From contig OX387610.1 in assembly GCA_947568835.1 (NCBI GenBank), positions 4,628,001-4,692,000 on the forward strand: 64,000 nt of DNA, read 5' to 3'. Shown one piece after another: positions 1 to 11,904 of this stretch. How positions within the stretch are numbered: position 1 is the stretch's first letter; the number at the start of each line of letters is the position of its first letter. Both the position numbers and the translations under genes were made by a program. Under the pieces are notes generated by a model that had not been told where the DNA came from, searched no databases, and saw only the letters and a program-made list of their open reading frames with translations. The DNA is from Protonemura montana (lineage: Eukaryota; Arthropoda; Insecta; Plecoptera; Nemouridae).

Positions 1-1405
1 AAACGATGTTTTTTATTGATGAACCTGAATATGCCATCCCCAAATAAAGAATAATAAATAGGATTTTTTTCTCTGGATTTCCCAGAAAAAAAAAAATGGT
101 TCCAAGCGATATAGCACAGCGCGATGTTAATCCAAGTTATCTGTAGTTGTGTTCTGATTTATTTTTAGAACTTTAACTAATTGCTTGTGAAGCTTCAAGC
201 GGGCAAGCATAAAATCTCTGTACTCTTCACCGACATGAGCTCAAAGAATAATAAAAAGAATAAACACCCAGCTGACTTTCAAACCCCACTCTCGATACAG
301 CCATGGAAAACTTGGCAACCTTCTCAACACGATATCATGTTCGTATTAAAAATTTAATTAAAAATTTAATTATATTTTCGTGTTTCTTCGCTTTTTTTGT
401 ACCCTTTTTTAAAATTAACATTGTGCGTACCATGCCTTAGACTTGCTTCAAGTAAAACATTAAAGAAAATTTTCCGACCAATTATAATACGCTTTGATAA
501 TCAGACCGGCGATAATTATTCATAACAAATCACAGCGTAAATTTGTAGTTTGTAGCGAATTAAAAAAAGCAACCTTCATGTCAGCGAGAGATAAGAATCG
601 GTCGGCCATTTTAATTTCTATCAAAATCCGAGCCAATTCCGTTAATCATGGTGATCACGCGAGCCCAATGCCAGGCCAGCTCAACGACGTATATGACAAG
701 GAACGTTTTACAGTCTTAGGAAGGCTAGCATCGAGAATACTAATAGTGAAACTTGTAGCCACAGTTCAAAATAAACCCCTAATTTTAGGCGAACAACTCT
801 TTTCTCTACTTTACCCATGGCAACGTATATGGTAACAAACATAATTGTATAATGTATTGTCAATGGAGCTAAAAGACTGAATGGGAATTCAAATTTAAAG
901 CAAAAATAAGAGAATTTTTCTGTTAGAGAATTTTATTTACACTTAAAACAAATTGTACATGAAATGTAAAAGTTTGTAAACATATTTTATGGCTGTCTGT
1001 GATCAAACCATGTTGCGATTAAACTGGTAAATAAACCTTAATTAATTATTTGTTTTATATTTTGCTGATTTCGAATCAAAATCTTCCCCGCGAAGAGCGG
1101 AACGGGGGCGAAAAGACAAAATTATTTTGTTTTTGGCCGTAATTAAGCCGATGCGCGAAGCAAATGAAGGGCGCAGAGGTTTTAAAGCGATCATCATGTA
1201 ATGGCAATGCTTCTCAGAGGCCCAAGATGAGATGTGAACGTGTTTTCACAACAAATTATCGATTTAATTCGTTCAAAAACATCTATCCATGAAACCAGCG
1301 ATTAAATAGCAATTAAAGCTAACTTTGGTGAAGAAAAGCTGAACATTTGCAGACTTTACTTTGTTAAATTTTAAGATGTTATCCATTTTATCTGGGGGTT
1401 TTGAG
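1..1405. other. AT-rich unassigned DNA
   Basis: I see no gene, RNA or repeat family here. An open frame at 494-835 (113 codons) has no recognisable domain and an ordinary composition, so I do not call it. A short GC-richer patch lies near 1085-1170. Confidence 0.5.
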
Positions 1406-2108
1406 CCTACAGTCTAGCCCTTGAGAGAAGATACCAGCACAAGGACTGCCTCTGCATTGCTACAGTCTAGCCCGTGAGAGAAGATACCAGCACAAGGACT
1501 GCCCCTGCATTGCTACAGTCTAGCCTATGAGAGAAGATACCAGCACAAGGACTACCCCCTGCATTGCTACAGTCTAGCCCGTGAGAGAAGATACCAGCAC
1601 AAGGACTGCCCCTGCATTGCTACAGTCTAGCCCGTGAGAGAAGATACCAGCACAAGGACTGTCCCCTGCATTGCTACAGTCTAGCCCGTGAGAGAAGATA
1701 CCAGCACAAGGACTGTTCCCTGCATTGCTACAGTCAGGCCCGTGAGAGAAGATACCAGCACAAGGACTGTCCCCTGCATTGCTACAGTCTAGTCCGTGAG
1801 AGAAGATACCAACACAAGGACTGTCCCCTGCATTGCTACAGTCTAGCTCGTGAGAGAAGATACCAGTACAAGGACTACCCCCTGCATTGCTACATTCTAG
1901 CCCGTGAGAAAAGATACCAGCACAAGGACTATCTCCTGCATTGCTACAGTCCAGCCCGTGAGAGAAGATACCAGCACAAAGACTGTCCCCTGCATTGCTA
2001 CAGTCTAGCCCGCGAGAAAAGATACCAGCACAAGGACTGTCCCCTGCATTGCTACAGTCTAGCCCGTGAGAGAAGATACCAGCACAAGGACTGTCCCCTG
2101 CACTGATA
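1406..2108. repeat. 54-bp minisatellite, about 13 copies
   Basis: Units of 53-54 bp begin GCTACAGTCTAGCCCGTGAG and end CCCCTGCATT. Copies differ by a few substitutions and a 1-bp length change in the CCC/TCCC run. The last unit decays into unique sequence near 2106. I did not find this unit elsewhere in the window. Confidence 0.95.
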
Positions 2109-2768
2109 CTGTCAGTCTCATTAATGATATTACGACAAAATCTTTAGAGTACAATGAAAATGACATCTACGGAGATGATTTGCATTGTTTTTTAAAATGA
2201 CAGCTGGCCCATATGTCAACACCAAACGACCGGTGGCGCCTCTGCCGAAAAAGTAAGTTAAAAACTCGAGTCAAGTCGACTTCGCCGTGCCTAGACGGCG
2301 AACAGAGGGTCGGGCACCTCACGACAAGTCACCTAATTGCCGCTGATTGGAGCGTTGACGCCGACAAATTGTCCCTCACCCCCCTCTTTTACCAGTGTGT
2401 GTGATTGAGTCGTTAAGACTTGGCCAACTCGCCTGTCGAGGGCGCTGTTGTAATCGGCCACATCCTGGTCACGTGGCAGGGGGAGCCTGAAGTCGCTGCT
2501 TCTTGTTTTCGTATTTTTAACGACCTCTATTATGAGCTAATCTGTCGTGTAATCGACCTCCACCCCCCTCCCCACCCCCTACACAACACACCAACCATCG
2601 ATAGGCTGCTGAACAATGCCGAGACTGAGAATAGACTGTCATGGCGGCAGTCTCTAGCTTAGCAGGATATTAATGAAAACGAAATTACCGCTAAAATGGT
2701 GTAAGCGTCTTCATGATGCAAGGCAATCATTTAACACTTACCAAACTTGGGTTTTAGGATCTAGCCGT
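2109..2768. other. Unassigned, GC-richer stretch
   Basis: The segment 2200-2660 is clearly GC-richer than its surroundings and includes C-rich CACCCCCCTCC runs near 2562-2580. Open frames at 2213-2404 and 2420-2662 show no recognisable domain. It contains one exon-like segment, listed separately. Confidence 0.4.
2204..2252 (+). other. Candidate short internal exon (unassigned)
   Basis: A T-rich tract ending in ACAG at 2203 precedes 49 bp, which are followed by the strong donor GTAAGT at 2253. One open frame reads GPYVNTKRPVAPLPK, which is plausible protein sequence but matches no family I can name; the other two frames are also open. Splice-like decoys of this size are frequent in 64 kb, so confidence is low. 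Confidence 0.17.
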
Positions 2769-3160
2769 AATTGACATAGCAATAAGCACAAGCATAGCAC
2801 ACAAGGATCTTAAAACTTGGTTATCATATGGGACTGCACACAATTGACATAGCAATAAGCACAAGCATAGCACACAAGGATCTTAAAACTTGGTTATAAT
2901 TTGGGACTGCACACAATTGACATAGCAATGAGCACAAGCATAGCACACAAGGATCTTAAAACTTGGTTATCATATGGGACTGCACACAATTGACATAGCA
3001 ATAAGCACAAGCATAGCACACAAGGATCTTAAAACTTGGTTATCATATGGGACTGCACACAATTGACATAGCAATAAGCACAAGCATAGCACACAAGGAT
3101 CTTAAAACTTGGTTATCATATGGGACTGCACACTATTGACACAAGGCGCATAGTACACAA
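2769..3160. repeat. 73-bp minisatellite, about 5 copies
   Basis: The unit starts AATTGACATAGCAATAAGCA, passes through ACAAGGATCTTAAAACTTGG and ends GGGACTGCACAC. Copies are nearly identical (single substitutions such as ATAAGC/ATGAGC), implying recent expansion or homogenisation. A partial unit precedes it near 2741-2762. Confidence 0.93.
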
Positions 3161-3260
3161 GCATATGATTTGACAAAGAATTAGAAAGTATTGAAATGTT
3201 TTAGAAATTCAAGCTAGCCGGGGACTATTTATTTCGCTATGCTTGTTTTTGCATCGCAAT

Positions 3261-3348
3261 GCTTGTGCTTGTGCTTGTGCTTGTGCTTGTGCTTGTGCTT
3301 GTGCTTGTGCTTGTGCTTGTGCTTGCGTTTAGTATGTATGTATGTATG
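3261..3348. repeat. (GCTTGT)n microsatellite with adjoining (TATG)n
   Basis: About 11 near-perfect hexamer copies span 3261-3325, followed by a short TATG tract to about 3348. On the reverse strand the hexamer translates as a Ser-Thr repeat, which is not evidence of coding. Confidence 0.95.
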
Positions 3349-4586
3349 TGCTGTCTCAATTGAGAGTATACCTTAAGCCCCAAATGAAGGCATTTCTGAA
3401 GATTTGGAAAATGTAGTCGCATCAATCTAACAAAACACTGGCGAGTCATATTTTTTTAAACTTTGAAAGAAATGGTTGCTACAAGGCCGTTCATTTCTTT
3501 GTTTCAAGGTCACCATTAAGATCACCAACCAATAAAGTGCTTCGAAATGATCTTAAGTCTTCTATGTGAAACCGGGCCTAAAATACAATTTTCTTGAATT
3601 TTGCTTATTTGCTTAATTTGCTTATTTGCCTCGGCGACTGGAACTAGGGAGTCTAATGGAGAATTTTCACCAATCACATGTGCATCCCTTCAAGGTATGC
3701 ATGTCAATGCTCCAAAGAGAAACCTACTTCAATAGGCGCCAAAACGGGTGCCCAAAAATAGAAAGTTGTCTTGATGAAAATAACCAAATTTATCTCGAAA
3801 TCTCTTAATTATAACAAAAGGGTGGTAAATTTATTATTTTTTTTTTTTCATTGTAGGGTAATGCCACACAAACCATTGTTTCTCTTTTGAAACACCACCT
3901 TAATCTAGGCCTGGGAGTGGTTGTCGAGGGAAAAAAAACGTCAACACTGCCCCACCCCTAAAAGTGGCCCAAAGCACGCTTGGTTGGATTGGTTTGGGGG
4001 AGGCGGTGCCTTTGATTACAGTCTATAAGGGGCGTCAATAATCGAAATCAAAACCTTGGTACCGTTACATACACGTCATCCACCATAGATCGTAATATCG
4101 ATGCAATTTGCTGCTAGCATGGCGATCAATGAGCTACCAGAATTATTCAAAGTTGCTCGAACCTGCAGTGGATTGGCACAAAATAGCGGGTGCCGGTAAT
4201 TTGTTTTGCATTACCGCAACACTTACTTTTGAAACTAATCCGTCACGATAGATTGGTCGTCATACATCGGCTTGTACGATAATAATGTATGTTTAAAAAA
4301 AAAAGTCCATGGCATAACACGACAGGGGTCATAATGCCAGGTATACATACTAAATAGGCAGAACCAACTTCTACAATTTTATTACATGGGGATATGAACA
4401 TACTTTGGGCGAATAGAAAATAAAAACCCCACATTCGTAATGAGATAAATGCAGCAAAAGTTCTGCTATCCAGTCTACCGGAACAATTGAAGCAAGAATT
4501 CGTTATGTGCTAAAATTTGCTTTGTCGGTAATCACACGTCACGATGCTAGCGCACTCTGTCAACGGATTTCTAGCCTACTAGCACG
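3349..4586. other. Unassigned DNA
   Basis: AT-rich with short homopolymers (T-run near 3838, A-run near 4297). No gene, RNA or repeat family recognised. Confidence 0.45.
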
Positions 4587-4992
4587 TAAGGATGGAATTT
4601 CTGTGCAAGCTCTATCTGTGATACTCTTTGCCCCATAAGGATGGAATATCTGTGCAAGCTCTATCTGTGGAAGCCTGTGCCTCATCAGGATGGAATATCT
4701 GTGCAAGCTCTATCTGTGGAAGTCTTTGCCTCATCAGGATGGAATATCTGTGTAAGCTTTTTCTGTGGTAGTCTTTGCCCCATACGGATGGAATATCTGT
4801 GTAAGCTTTATCTGTGGTAGTCTTTGCCCCATAAGGAAGGGATATCTGTGCAAGCTCTATCTGTGGAAGCCTTTGCCTCATCAGGATGGAATATCTGTGT
4901 AAGCTTTATCTGTGGTAGTCTTTGCCCCATAAGGATGGAATATCTGTGCAAGCTTTATCTGTGGTAGTCTTTGCCCCACAAGGATGGAGTAT
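4587..4992. repeat. 49-bp minisatellite, about 8 copies
   Basis: The unit is GGATGGAATATCTGTGCAAG followed by CTCTATCTGTGGAAG and TCTTTGCCCCATAA. Two variants are interleaved: GTGCAAGCTC with GGAAG, and GTGTAAGCTT with GGTAG. The 89-codon reverse frame over it is a by-product of the repeat. Confidence 0.93.
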
Positions 4993-5944
4993 CTATGTAA
5001 CTTATAAGCTACAATAACAGATAAATCTGTTATTGTACTCTTTAATTTTCCTCACGAGAATCATTGGTGTTTTTTTTCGAATCTTGTGTGGACCGATTGG
5101 AAGATCAAGTGAAACTAGCTTAAGGAAAATGGTCACCGGGAAAACAAGTCTGTTTCTTTCCATTTTCCCCATTCGTTGAAACAACTGTTAACGCGACTTC
5201 CAGTGAACTTCAGTGAAATCCAGATATCTCTGCGAGTTCAGTAAAACTAGAATTTTTACTACTTTTTTACAACGCAAAACACAATGAACAACATTATCAT
5301 AGCGACATTAATAAACGTCTTCAGTGACAAAGAAATCGTTGCACAAAGAGCCAGAGGCCTCCATGTCCCATATCTGGGCACGCAATTTCGCATGCTAGCC
5401 GGCCATAACTTACTCACCTAGGGTGGACCCCTTGAATCGGGACCCCGGATCGTACATGCTTTTACCCGATTGTCAGAACGGTCACCACGGACGAAGTACA
5501 ATGACTTCCAATAATCGTGCGCATGACCATCAAAATGAAGTGATTAGCTAGCCAGACAGAGTTTTGTAGTAGACTGGAGGTTTGGGGGTACAGTGAGATT
5601 GATGGTAACCATTTGTTTGGGTTGAATAAAATGAGCACCTATATACAGCTAGACGCATGGAATTGGAGTCGAGTTAAAGTTGTTTTTATTGTTCGATACA
5701 AAATGGCTGTACGGTCATTATGTATACGGGGATTTGTCAAAACGACTGCGTGTACAAGTGCGTGTGCGTGTGTGTGTTTTGTGCAAACATCATTAATAAT
5801 CATCTTGCCGCGGCTCGGCAATGGGATTCGGATACGAAACATTTTGCAAACGACTGCTGCTTTCATTTGGGCTGGTTTTGAATGTTCATGATTTTTTAAG
5901 ATAGTCATTTTCGTTGCCAGATTTTAAAACAAAACATACAATCA
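4993..5944. other. Unassigned DNA
   Basis: No supported gene. A reverse-strand donor-like CTAG/GTGAGTAAG lies at 5408-5420, but the frame behind it stops at the junction, so I do not call an exon. Overlapping open frames at 5613-5908 on both strands look like chance. Confidence 0.4.
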
Positions 5945-6218
5945 AACATAGGAGGTTCAATGGTAGATTCAACGTTTGGTAGCCATGGAGATGATGAGAT
6001 CACTTGACAGAGCGTCTCAATTCTGCTATCTTATGTTACCACGGGTACATCATGACCTAGCATAGGAGGTTTAATGGCAGATTCAACGTTTGGTAGCCAT
6101 GGAGATGCTGAGATTGAGATCGCCTGACAGAGCTTCTCAATTCTGCTATCTTATCTTATGTTACCACGGGTATATCATAGACTAGCATAGGAGGTTCAAT
6201 GGCAGATTCAACGTTTGT
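5945..6218 (+). repeat. 114-bp repeat array, locus 1 (about 2.4 copies)
   Basis: The unit runs from CATAGGAGGTTCAATGG through TTTGGTAGCCATGGAGATGC to TATGTTACCACGGG, then a 14-bp linker TATATCATGGCCTA. This locus starts at CATAGGAGG and stops inside the third copy at CAACGTTTG. Three further arrays of the same unit occur in the window. Confidence 0.93.
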
Positions 6219-6821
6219 GAGTCACCAGATTCACCCGGTACGCAACTAACTCAGAAAAGCTCATCCTTCAACCCGACTTTGCTTTTAGTTTCATCATAGA
6301 TTCAACCTTATGCTACAAAATCGCCACCAACTTATCGGCGATGTACATCCTGGCACACGGCATACGTGCCGGTCCTAAAATACCTTCGCTAACACCGCGC
6401 GTTAGCAGGACGGCGTCTGTACCCGGCTTAGCGGGGCTCGGGACTCCACTCGGGCGGCAGAATCTGCGGCTAGAGAGGGTCACGTGGCCAGATTATGTAA
6501 AGGTCTCATTCGGAACGGTGGGGGGTACATCTTAATTGCCTAATAATTCAGAGTGTCGCGCGGGAACGGGACGATGGGTGGGCTAACAGAGCTCGGGTTA
6601 AATCACTGGTGGTGCGTTAGGACCTTGTTGTCTTAGTGTTGGGATTACAGGTTTGGTCCCAGATACAGGTATACAATCAGATAGTTTAGCTAGTTAATTT
6701 AGACTTATTTAGTTTCATTTGTAAAATTAGTGTGGTCACTTGATTAGTCAAGTTTAGTTCAGATTAAGTCGGCAAGTAAAATCGAGCAATACATTTTTAT
6801 TATCGATGAAAATTAAAGGTG
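6219..6821. other. Unassigned DNA upstream of a MITE-like repeat
   Basis: GC-richer at 6330-6600. The short sequence TTAGTGTTGGGATTACAGG near 6637 has a diverged counterpart near 48255. Both precede copies of the MITE-like family, so the element may extend further upstream than I annotate. Confidence 0.35.
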
Positions 6822-7015
6822 CTTCTAGGATCTAAATCAATTATTTCTCTCAGATTACTCGCATTTGAAACTGGTTTATGCTCAATTAATCTTTAGTAAT
6901 GCTAACCTCAACGATTGATAAACATGTATCAATATTTCTAGTTAACTGAATTGTTGTTGAAAAGGACGGCCGCAAGCGCCATCGGGTGGCACCTACCGCT
7001 ACCAAGTTTTAGCAA
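6822..7015 (+). mobile_element. MITE-like family X, copy 1
   Basis: Shares the order CAGATTACTCGCATTTGAAA, CTAACCTCAACGATTGATAA, TGTATCAATATTT, AAAAGGACGGCCGCAAGCGC, CATCGGGTGGCACCTACC with copies at 42172, 48390, 59620 and (reverse) 61675. Copies are diverged and truncated. The ends are imperfect inverted repeats; no coding capacity. Confidence 0.7.
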
Positions 7016-10000
7016 AATGTTCAACAATAAGTTGGATCTCTTACTCACAGAAACATCTGAATTTCAAATTTGATTGGAGGTCATCATGGCAATAGTTTAA
7101 ACTAATACTTTAACTAGGAGGCGAGATTTTGGTAAAACCGAACCTAAGACATTAGTAAAATAATTTCTAATAGGAAAATTTTCGGGTCCGATGATTTAAA
7201 GGGGCATTTACCCTTCAAAATTGTTTTTCACCATAGATTAGTAACTTTAGTATAAATTGAAATTGACCTATTTAAAATAATTTTCTTAAAAAAATAGATC
7301 TGCAATTAATTATCTAAGATTTTTGGCTTTTCGCGCGGCGCGATCTGCGAGCTGAGTACGATTCTCTTGTAGAATACTGTCTTTCCCTGCGGCCGCTCCG
7401 TTGACCAAAGTCGCCAAAAGTCTATCCTCTCCCTACCAATTCTTTTTTCCGAGCGCTGTCGCTGCCGCTGCGGCTCGGCCGCGGCACGCTCCGGCTCAGA
7501 GCGGTACTGCACGAAAATATGCAACATGCTAATTACATACCTGCGGTAATTCGCTTACTATAGCTAAACGAATAATCTTATAATAAAGCTAAACTATTTC
7601 AACACAGAGAAAGGATTGAGGACTATACTCAAATTATTTGAATTTTATCTGATGAGAGGTTTGTCTAGGTGCTAGGGGTCGAAAAAGCACTACGGGTTAT
7701 TTCTTATGGGAGTATTTTTTTAAGCACCCAAGCCGAAAAACGCGGACTTAGGCAATTTCTGCACGTACAGCCGTGGACACAGAAGTTTTTTTTATGGTCC
7801 AAATGTCATTATTAAATCTTCCAAATCGATGGTAAAAAATAATTTTGATGGATAAATGCCCCTTTAAAAAATGCAAATCCAGCACCGAAGCTCTGAAGTA
7901 ATGCCGGACTCTTCTAAAAGGATCAAAATTTGAACGGGTAATCAAGCTACCGACGCAAATGAGTTCCAAATAATTCAATCGGCCCACTAATAACGACTCA
8001 TTACGTCATCAAAGCTCGGCCAAGTACAACGAACCACGCCGTTTTTCATTCGCTGGACGAGGTTATTAAAAACTGCAGTTTTTTCCATATTTTTTTTTTA
8101 TTGGCTAGCTCAAAGGAATCGCTATTTCGCTCTTTGAAGACTTTGAGAGTAATATTTTTAGCTCTCATTCCTCCCCCTTCCACCCCAACCAACGATTTTA
8201 TGCACAGGATCTTTTAGACTGCATGAGAGCTTTGTTTGATGTCTGTGTGGTCAGCCATAAGCCGTATGAATTGGGGAAGGGGGGGGGGGGGGGGGGGGTT
8301 GATCGAATAAGGGCGGTGGAGACTTATTCCACAGTGCTGCGCATAACGTAGACGGGGTGCGTTTTATTATGTATCTCGATGGTTCATGCCAGCCAGCAAA
8401 GTATCTTTGTTGAAAACGCAATAGCAGGCAGATTTCGAGATGATCAAATCGATTCGTTCATATCAAATTCCACGACATCGCCTTTAATCTTCGGTCGATG
8501 CGCGTATAAGTAATTCAGACGAAACGTTTTGAGAGTGAAAATCGCAAGGAATGTTGGTATGCATTTTTCAGCAAAGTTTGCTCCAAAATACTGTTTATTT
8601 GATATTTTTTCTAGTAACAACATAGGGAGTCACAAAATGGCGGCGCAAAAAGAGGGCAGACGGGTAGACTTGGCGTGACGAGTTCTTTCTCAGTCTTTGA
8701 GGGAATGGTTGGGACTAATTCCAGAATGAAAAGCAAGATAGAAGAAATAGGATATTTTTATTTTAAAAATCAATACGTTTGGACCGTTTCAGCTTTAAAA
8801 TCAGATTAAATTACTAACCCCCCCGGGCGAGAGGAAAGTCAAACTTCTTAAACAAGGTGCATTTTCGTTCTCTATAATGTGGTAAAGTAATAAAACAAAT
8901 GTTGATTTTCAGTTGCATATAGCGATGAAAATTACCGAATATGACAGGCAAAAAAGTGATAATTCAACTAACCAGAAATAAGGGGTTAATCAGTAAGATT
9001 AACAAGATTTAAATATAGTACCAGTAAATTTTCAGGTTAGTTCAAAAAAGTTCCAGCTATATTTCAATTGTTTTTAAGATGTTTGAAGGTATTTTGTATT
9101 TTTGCAATACTCCTGGTTGTACTATACTATAGCCACTAATCTAAGTGCGTAATACATAAATTGGTAAGAAGTAACTTTTAACTTTTTAAAAAGTACTTTT
9201 AACTTAAAAGTTAGAGCGCGGCGTTGCCTTGGTCGCCCGCAACGCCCGCACGCCACTGCAGACTCAGTGGACCGTAGCCCACCCTTTGAATCGTGTGGTC
9301 AGCGCAGAGGTAGACCCGAGTGCATTTGAAAACGAGTCGACATAATATCGACACAAGCCTTCAAAAGACGCACAGTGAGGTGGGGGAAGGGGGAGGTCCA
9401 GAGGGAACGAAGTTAATGAGAAATGAAATGGGAAACGGATGGAAATGGGACACAAAGGATGGCAAAAAGCCGTGTCGTGTAGGGTGGGATTTTGAGGCGG
9501 GCGAATTTGGAAAAGGAGAGGTAGAAAAAAATGTCAAAAGACCACAAATATAATACGAGGTTAGTATTAAATTGAATTGTGAGTGTTTTGTTGTGAGCTG
9601 GAGACGATATTTCAGTCGTTTTCAGGTGCTGTTTCCACGACGGAACATTTCTGATCTCGTGGAATTTTTTTCTCGACATCTATCATTATTTTTAGTCGGT
9701 TTTTTGCATTTTTTTTGCGTCTAAAATTTTCGAACCAGCATTCTTCAACTCTCCTCGAGCTCTCAGGCATTGTTTAACACGTTGTTAACATGTTTTTTAA
9801 CATTGCCGTCCTGAATACATATGTTAGCATACATGGGAATGTCACATGGTTTTTTATAACACACACATCTCGGTTATTTCGAGGATTTTTTGCTAGCGTT
9901 AACTTCGTTAACCAGCGTTCGTTAACCAGCGTTCGTTATCATTAGCAGCATGGATGTTTTTTCTCCGACTTTTCACTTTTTCATCGATGCTAGCCAGCAC

Positions 10001-10100
10001 TGGTAGCTAGTAAATGTTTGTAGGATAATGATAAAGAGTGACCAAACAAAAACTCAGTCCTCGCTTCGCGACAAACTCTTCAGAAAACATCTTCCTCAAT
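7016..10100. other. Unassigned DNA with a 20-bp poly-G
   Basis: No supported gene. It holds a 20-base G run at 8279-8298, a single relative of the 72-bp repeat at 7655-7742, and a GC-rich reverse-strand frame at 7306-7527. That frame has an Arg/Gln-rich stretch just after a TGCAG acceptor-like site, but I cannot assign it. Region 9190-9560 holds G-rich open frames without domains. Confidence 0.4.
7655..7742 (+). repeat. Single copy related to the 72-bp repeat
   Basis: CTAGGTGCTAGGGGTCGAAA, TTATTTCTTATGGG and AAGCACCCAAGCCGAAAAA match, with divergence, the tandem array at 19480-19975 and its downstream flank at 20005-20075. This suggests the array grew from a dispersed element. Confidence 0.65.
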
Positions 10101-10545
10101 GAACTGCACGGTTTGGCGTTTTGGAAACACTGGTCTACGTGAGATCACCGAAGTTAAGCAACACTGCGCTGGGTCTGGTATTGGATGGGTGACCACTGAA
10201 CGGTGTGGCGTGTTGGTAACACTGGTTCTCGTGAGATCATCGAAGTTAAGCAACACTGCGCTGAGTCAGGTATTGGATGGGTGACCGCCGCACGGTTTGG
10301 CGTGTTGGAAACACTGGTTCTCGTGAGATCATCGAAGTTAGACAACACTGTGCTGAGTCAGGTATTGGATGGGTGTCTACTGAACGGTGTGGCCTGTTGG
10401 AAACATCGGTCCTCGTGAGATCACTGAAGTTAAGCAACACTGCGCTGAGTCAGGTTTTGGATGGGTGGCCACTGAACGGTTTGGCGTGTTGGAAACACCG
10501 GTGAGATCGCAGTAGTTAAGCGACACAGCGCTGGGTGATTTTAAG
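10101..10545 (+). repeat. Tandem array of 5S-SINE heads, about 4.7 units of 92 bp
   Basis: GAACGG-type unit starts lie near 10106, 10198, 10290, 10382 and 10474, an exact 92-bp period. Each unit carries the 5S-like promoter blocks GAAGTTAAGCAACACTGCGC and GTATTGGATGGGTGACC. The last unit is shortened (AACACCGGTGAGATCG) and no SINE body follows. Real 5S rRNA is about 120 nt, and these units lack its outer stem, so they are SINE heads and not 5S rRNA genes. Confidence 0.88.
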
Positions 10546-10737
10546 TTAACAAAGCCGTTAATTGGTTGCCCTTGATAACCGCGAGGAAAGTCGGTAACAT
10601 CTTGACACACCAAAGACCGTTGTAGACAAACGCCAAAAATATAAATGAACACCAAAATATAAAGTTTTTCAGTCAAAATCTGAGATTTAAAAACATTAAG
10701 TGAATCTTAATCGAACGTTAAGTCGATAAAGTTAATC

Positions 10738-10800
10738 GAGTCCGCGTTTGGGCATCAATTTTTGAGACGGTTATAGTGTTGTTAATACTAAAATGTTAAG
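10738..10800 (+). mobile_element. tRNA-SINE fragment (tail)
   Basis: GCGTTTGGGCATCAATTTTT and GAGACGGTTATAGTGTTGTT match the 3' tRNA half and tail of the element at 56424-56540. The head is missing. Confidence 0.7.
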
Positions 10801-10984
10801 CGAAATCGCGCTGTGACAAATTGGAGTTAATCAAAGTTTATCGATGTTCATCGAAGTTCCCGAGTCCTTGACATCGTTCATTGGTTAAAACTGGTGTTAA
10901 AGTCCACCAGAAATACCAAAACTATCTGCAGATCCGCATTAAGCTTCATAGATAAAAACTGGATTTGAGTCTGTACATAGGGAT
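10801..10984. other. Short unassigned spacer
   Basis: AT-rich; no family recognised. Confidence 0.35.
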
Positions 10985-11355
10985 CCCATTGATTAGCATC
11001 CCTTCCCGACTGTATCCTGAATACACAGGGCTATTCTGGCTATCCCGGGATATCCTGAATATTCAGGGCTATCCTGGCTATGCCGGGTCATCCCGATTAT
11101 ACCGGATTTCACGACTATCCCAGGATATCCCGACTAAACTGGGTTTTCTCGACTAAACCGGGCTATCCCGACTATCCCGGGCTATCCTGACTATCTCGGG
11201 ATATCCTGAATATCCCGGGCTATTCCGGGCTATCCTGATAATGCCGGTTCATCCCGACTGCACCGAACTATCCCACTATACCGGGTCATCCCGACTAAAC
11301 CGGGCTATCCCGACTATCCCGACTATCCCCGGCTATCCCAAAAATCCCGGGCTCT
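10985..11355. repeat. Degenerate CTATCCCGA/CTATCCCGGG repeat
   Basis: Blocks of 9-11 bp alternate between CTATCCCGA or TATCCTGAA and CTATCCCGGG, giving a rough 19-21-bp period for about 370 bp. Spacing and sequence vary more than in the other arrays here. CCCGGG and GATATC palindromes recur, so strands can fold on themselves. Confidence 0.8.
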
Positions 11356-11904
11356 CCCGAGTCGGGTCCATTCCATCGCACTACGCCTGTCTCAGCATGC
11401 AACGCACTCCTCCGCGTCCAATAATCAATCCATTTGCCATCCGCGTCCAGTCGGCGGTGTTGAACGCAAGCTTATCAGCTAACCGCAGTAAAAACCTATT
11501 GGGCCGCACGCCTCATGAATTATTCACAGATTCACTTCCACGCCGAGAGGGAGACGTCCGGGGTGATTGCCAGTGGCGGACGTCACGGAGCCCACGCCAG
11601 GTGGTTACACGCCGATAAGACGGGGAAATTATGCACGTGAAAAGCAATTAAAAAAAAATTGCTTTGCTACAGCCAATCATAATGTGTTTTATTAATTAAC
11701 GTGTCATCGAAAGATCTCCACTTTCTTTTAAGGTACGAAATGCGTGGCATGAAATTCGCGTGGGGAAAATGGTTACCGTAGTGGTGATAAACTGATCAGA
11801 CGATTCAACTGTCCGTACAAGTTACCAGTGGCGGTCTTTGGAATGGGTTTTTAGCTTCATCGCTGAAAGTGGAAACATTTTTTAAAGCGTAGTTTCGATT
11901 GGGA
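11356..11904. other. Unassigned DNA
   Basis: GC-richer to about 11620, then AT-rich. A perfect small hairpin (AGCAATT, A-rich loop, AATTGCT) lies at 11643-11665. The 125-codon frame at 11241-11618 is partly repeat translation and has no domain. Confidence 0.4.

Noticed and set aside
1406-2108. CRISPR array
   Set aside because: Contiguous 54-bp tandem units without unique spacers, in a eukaryote-like context.
5400-5520. Reverse-strand exon ending at CTAG/GTGAGTAAG
   Set aside because: The longest frame meets a stop at the junction and no strong acceptor lies upstream.
7306-7527. Reverse-strand coding exon with an Arg/Gln-rich run
   Set aside because: Acceptor-like TGCAG and protein-like start, but only a weak donor (GTAGGG) and composition decays along the frame; left unassigned.
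10101-10545. A 5S rRNA gene cluster
   Set aside because: Units are 92 bp, lack the outer stem and terminator of 5S rRNA, and the same sequence heads SINEs throughout the window.
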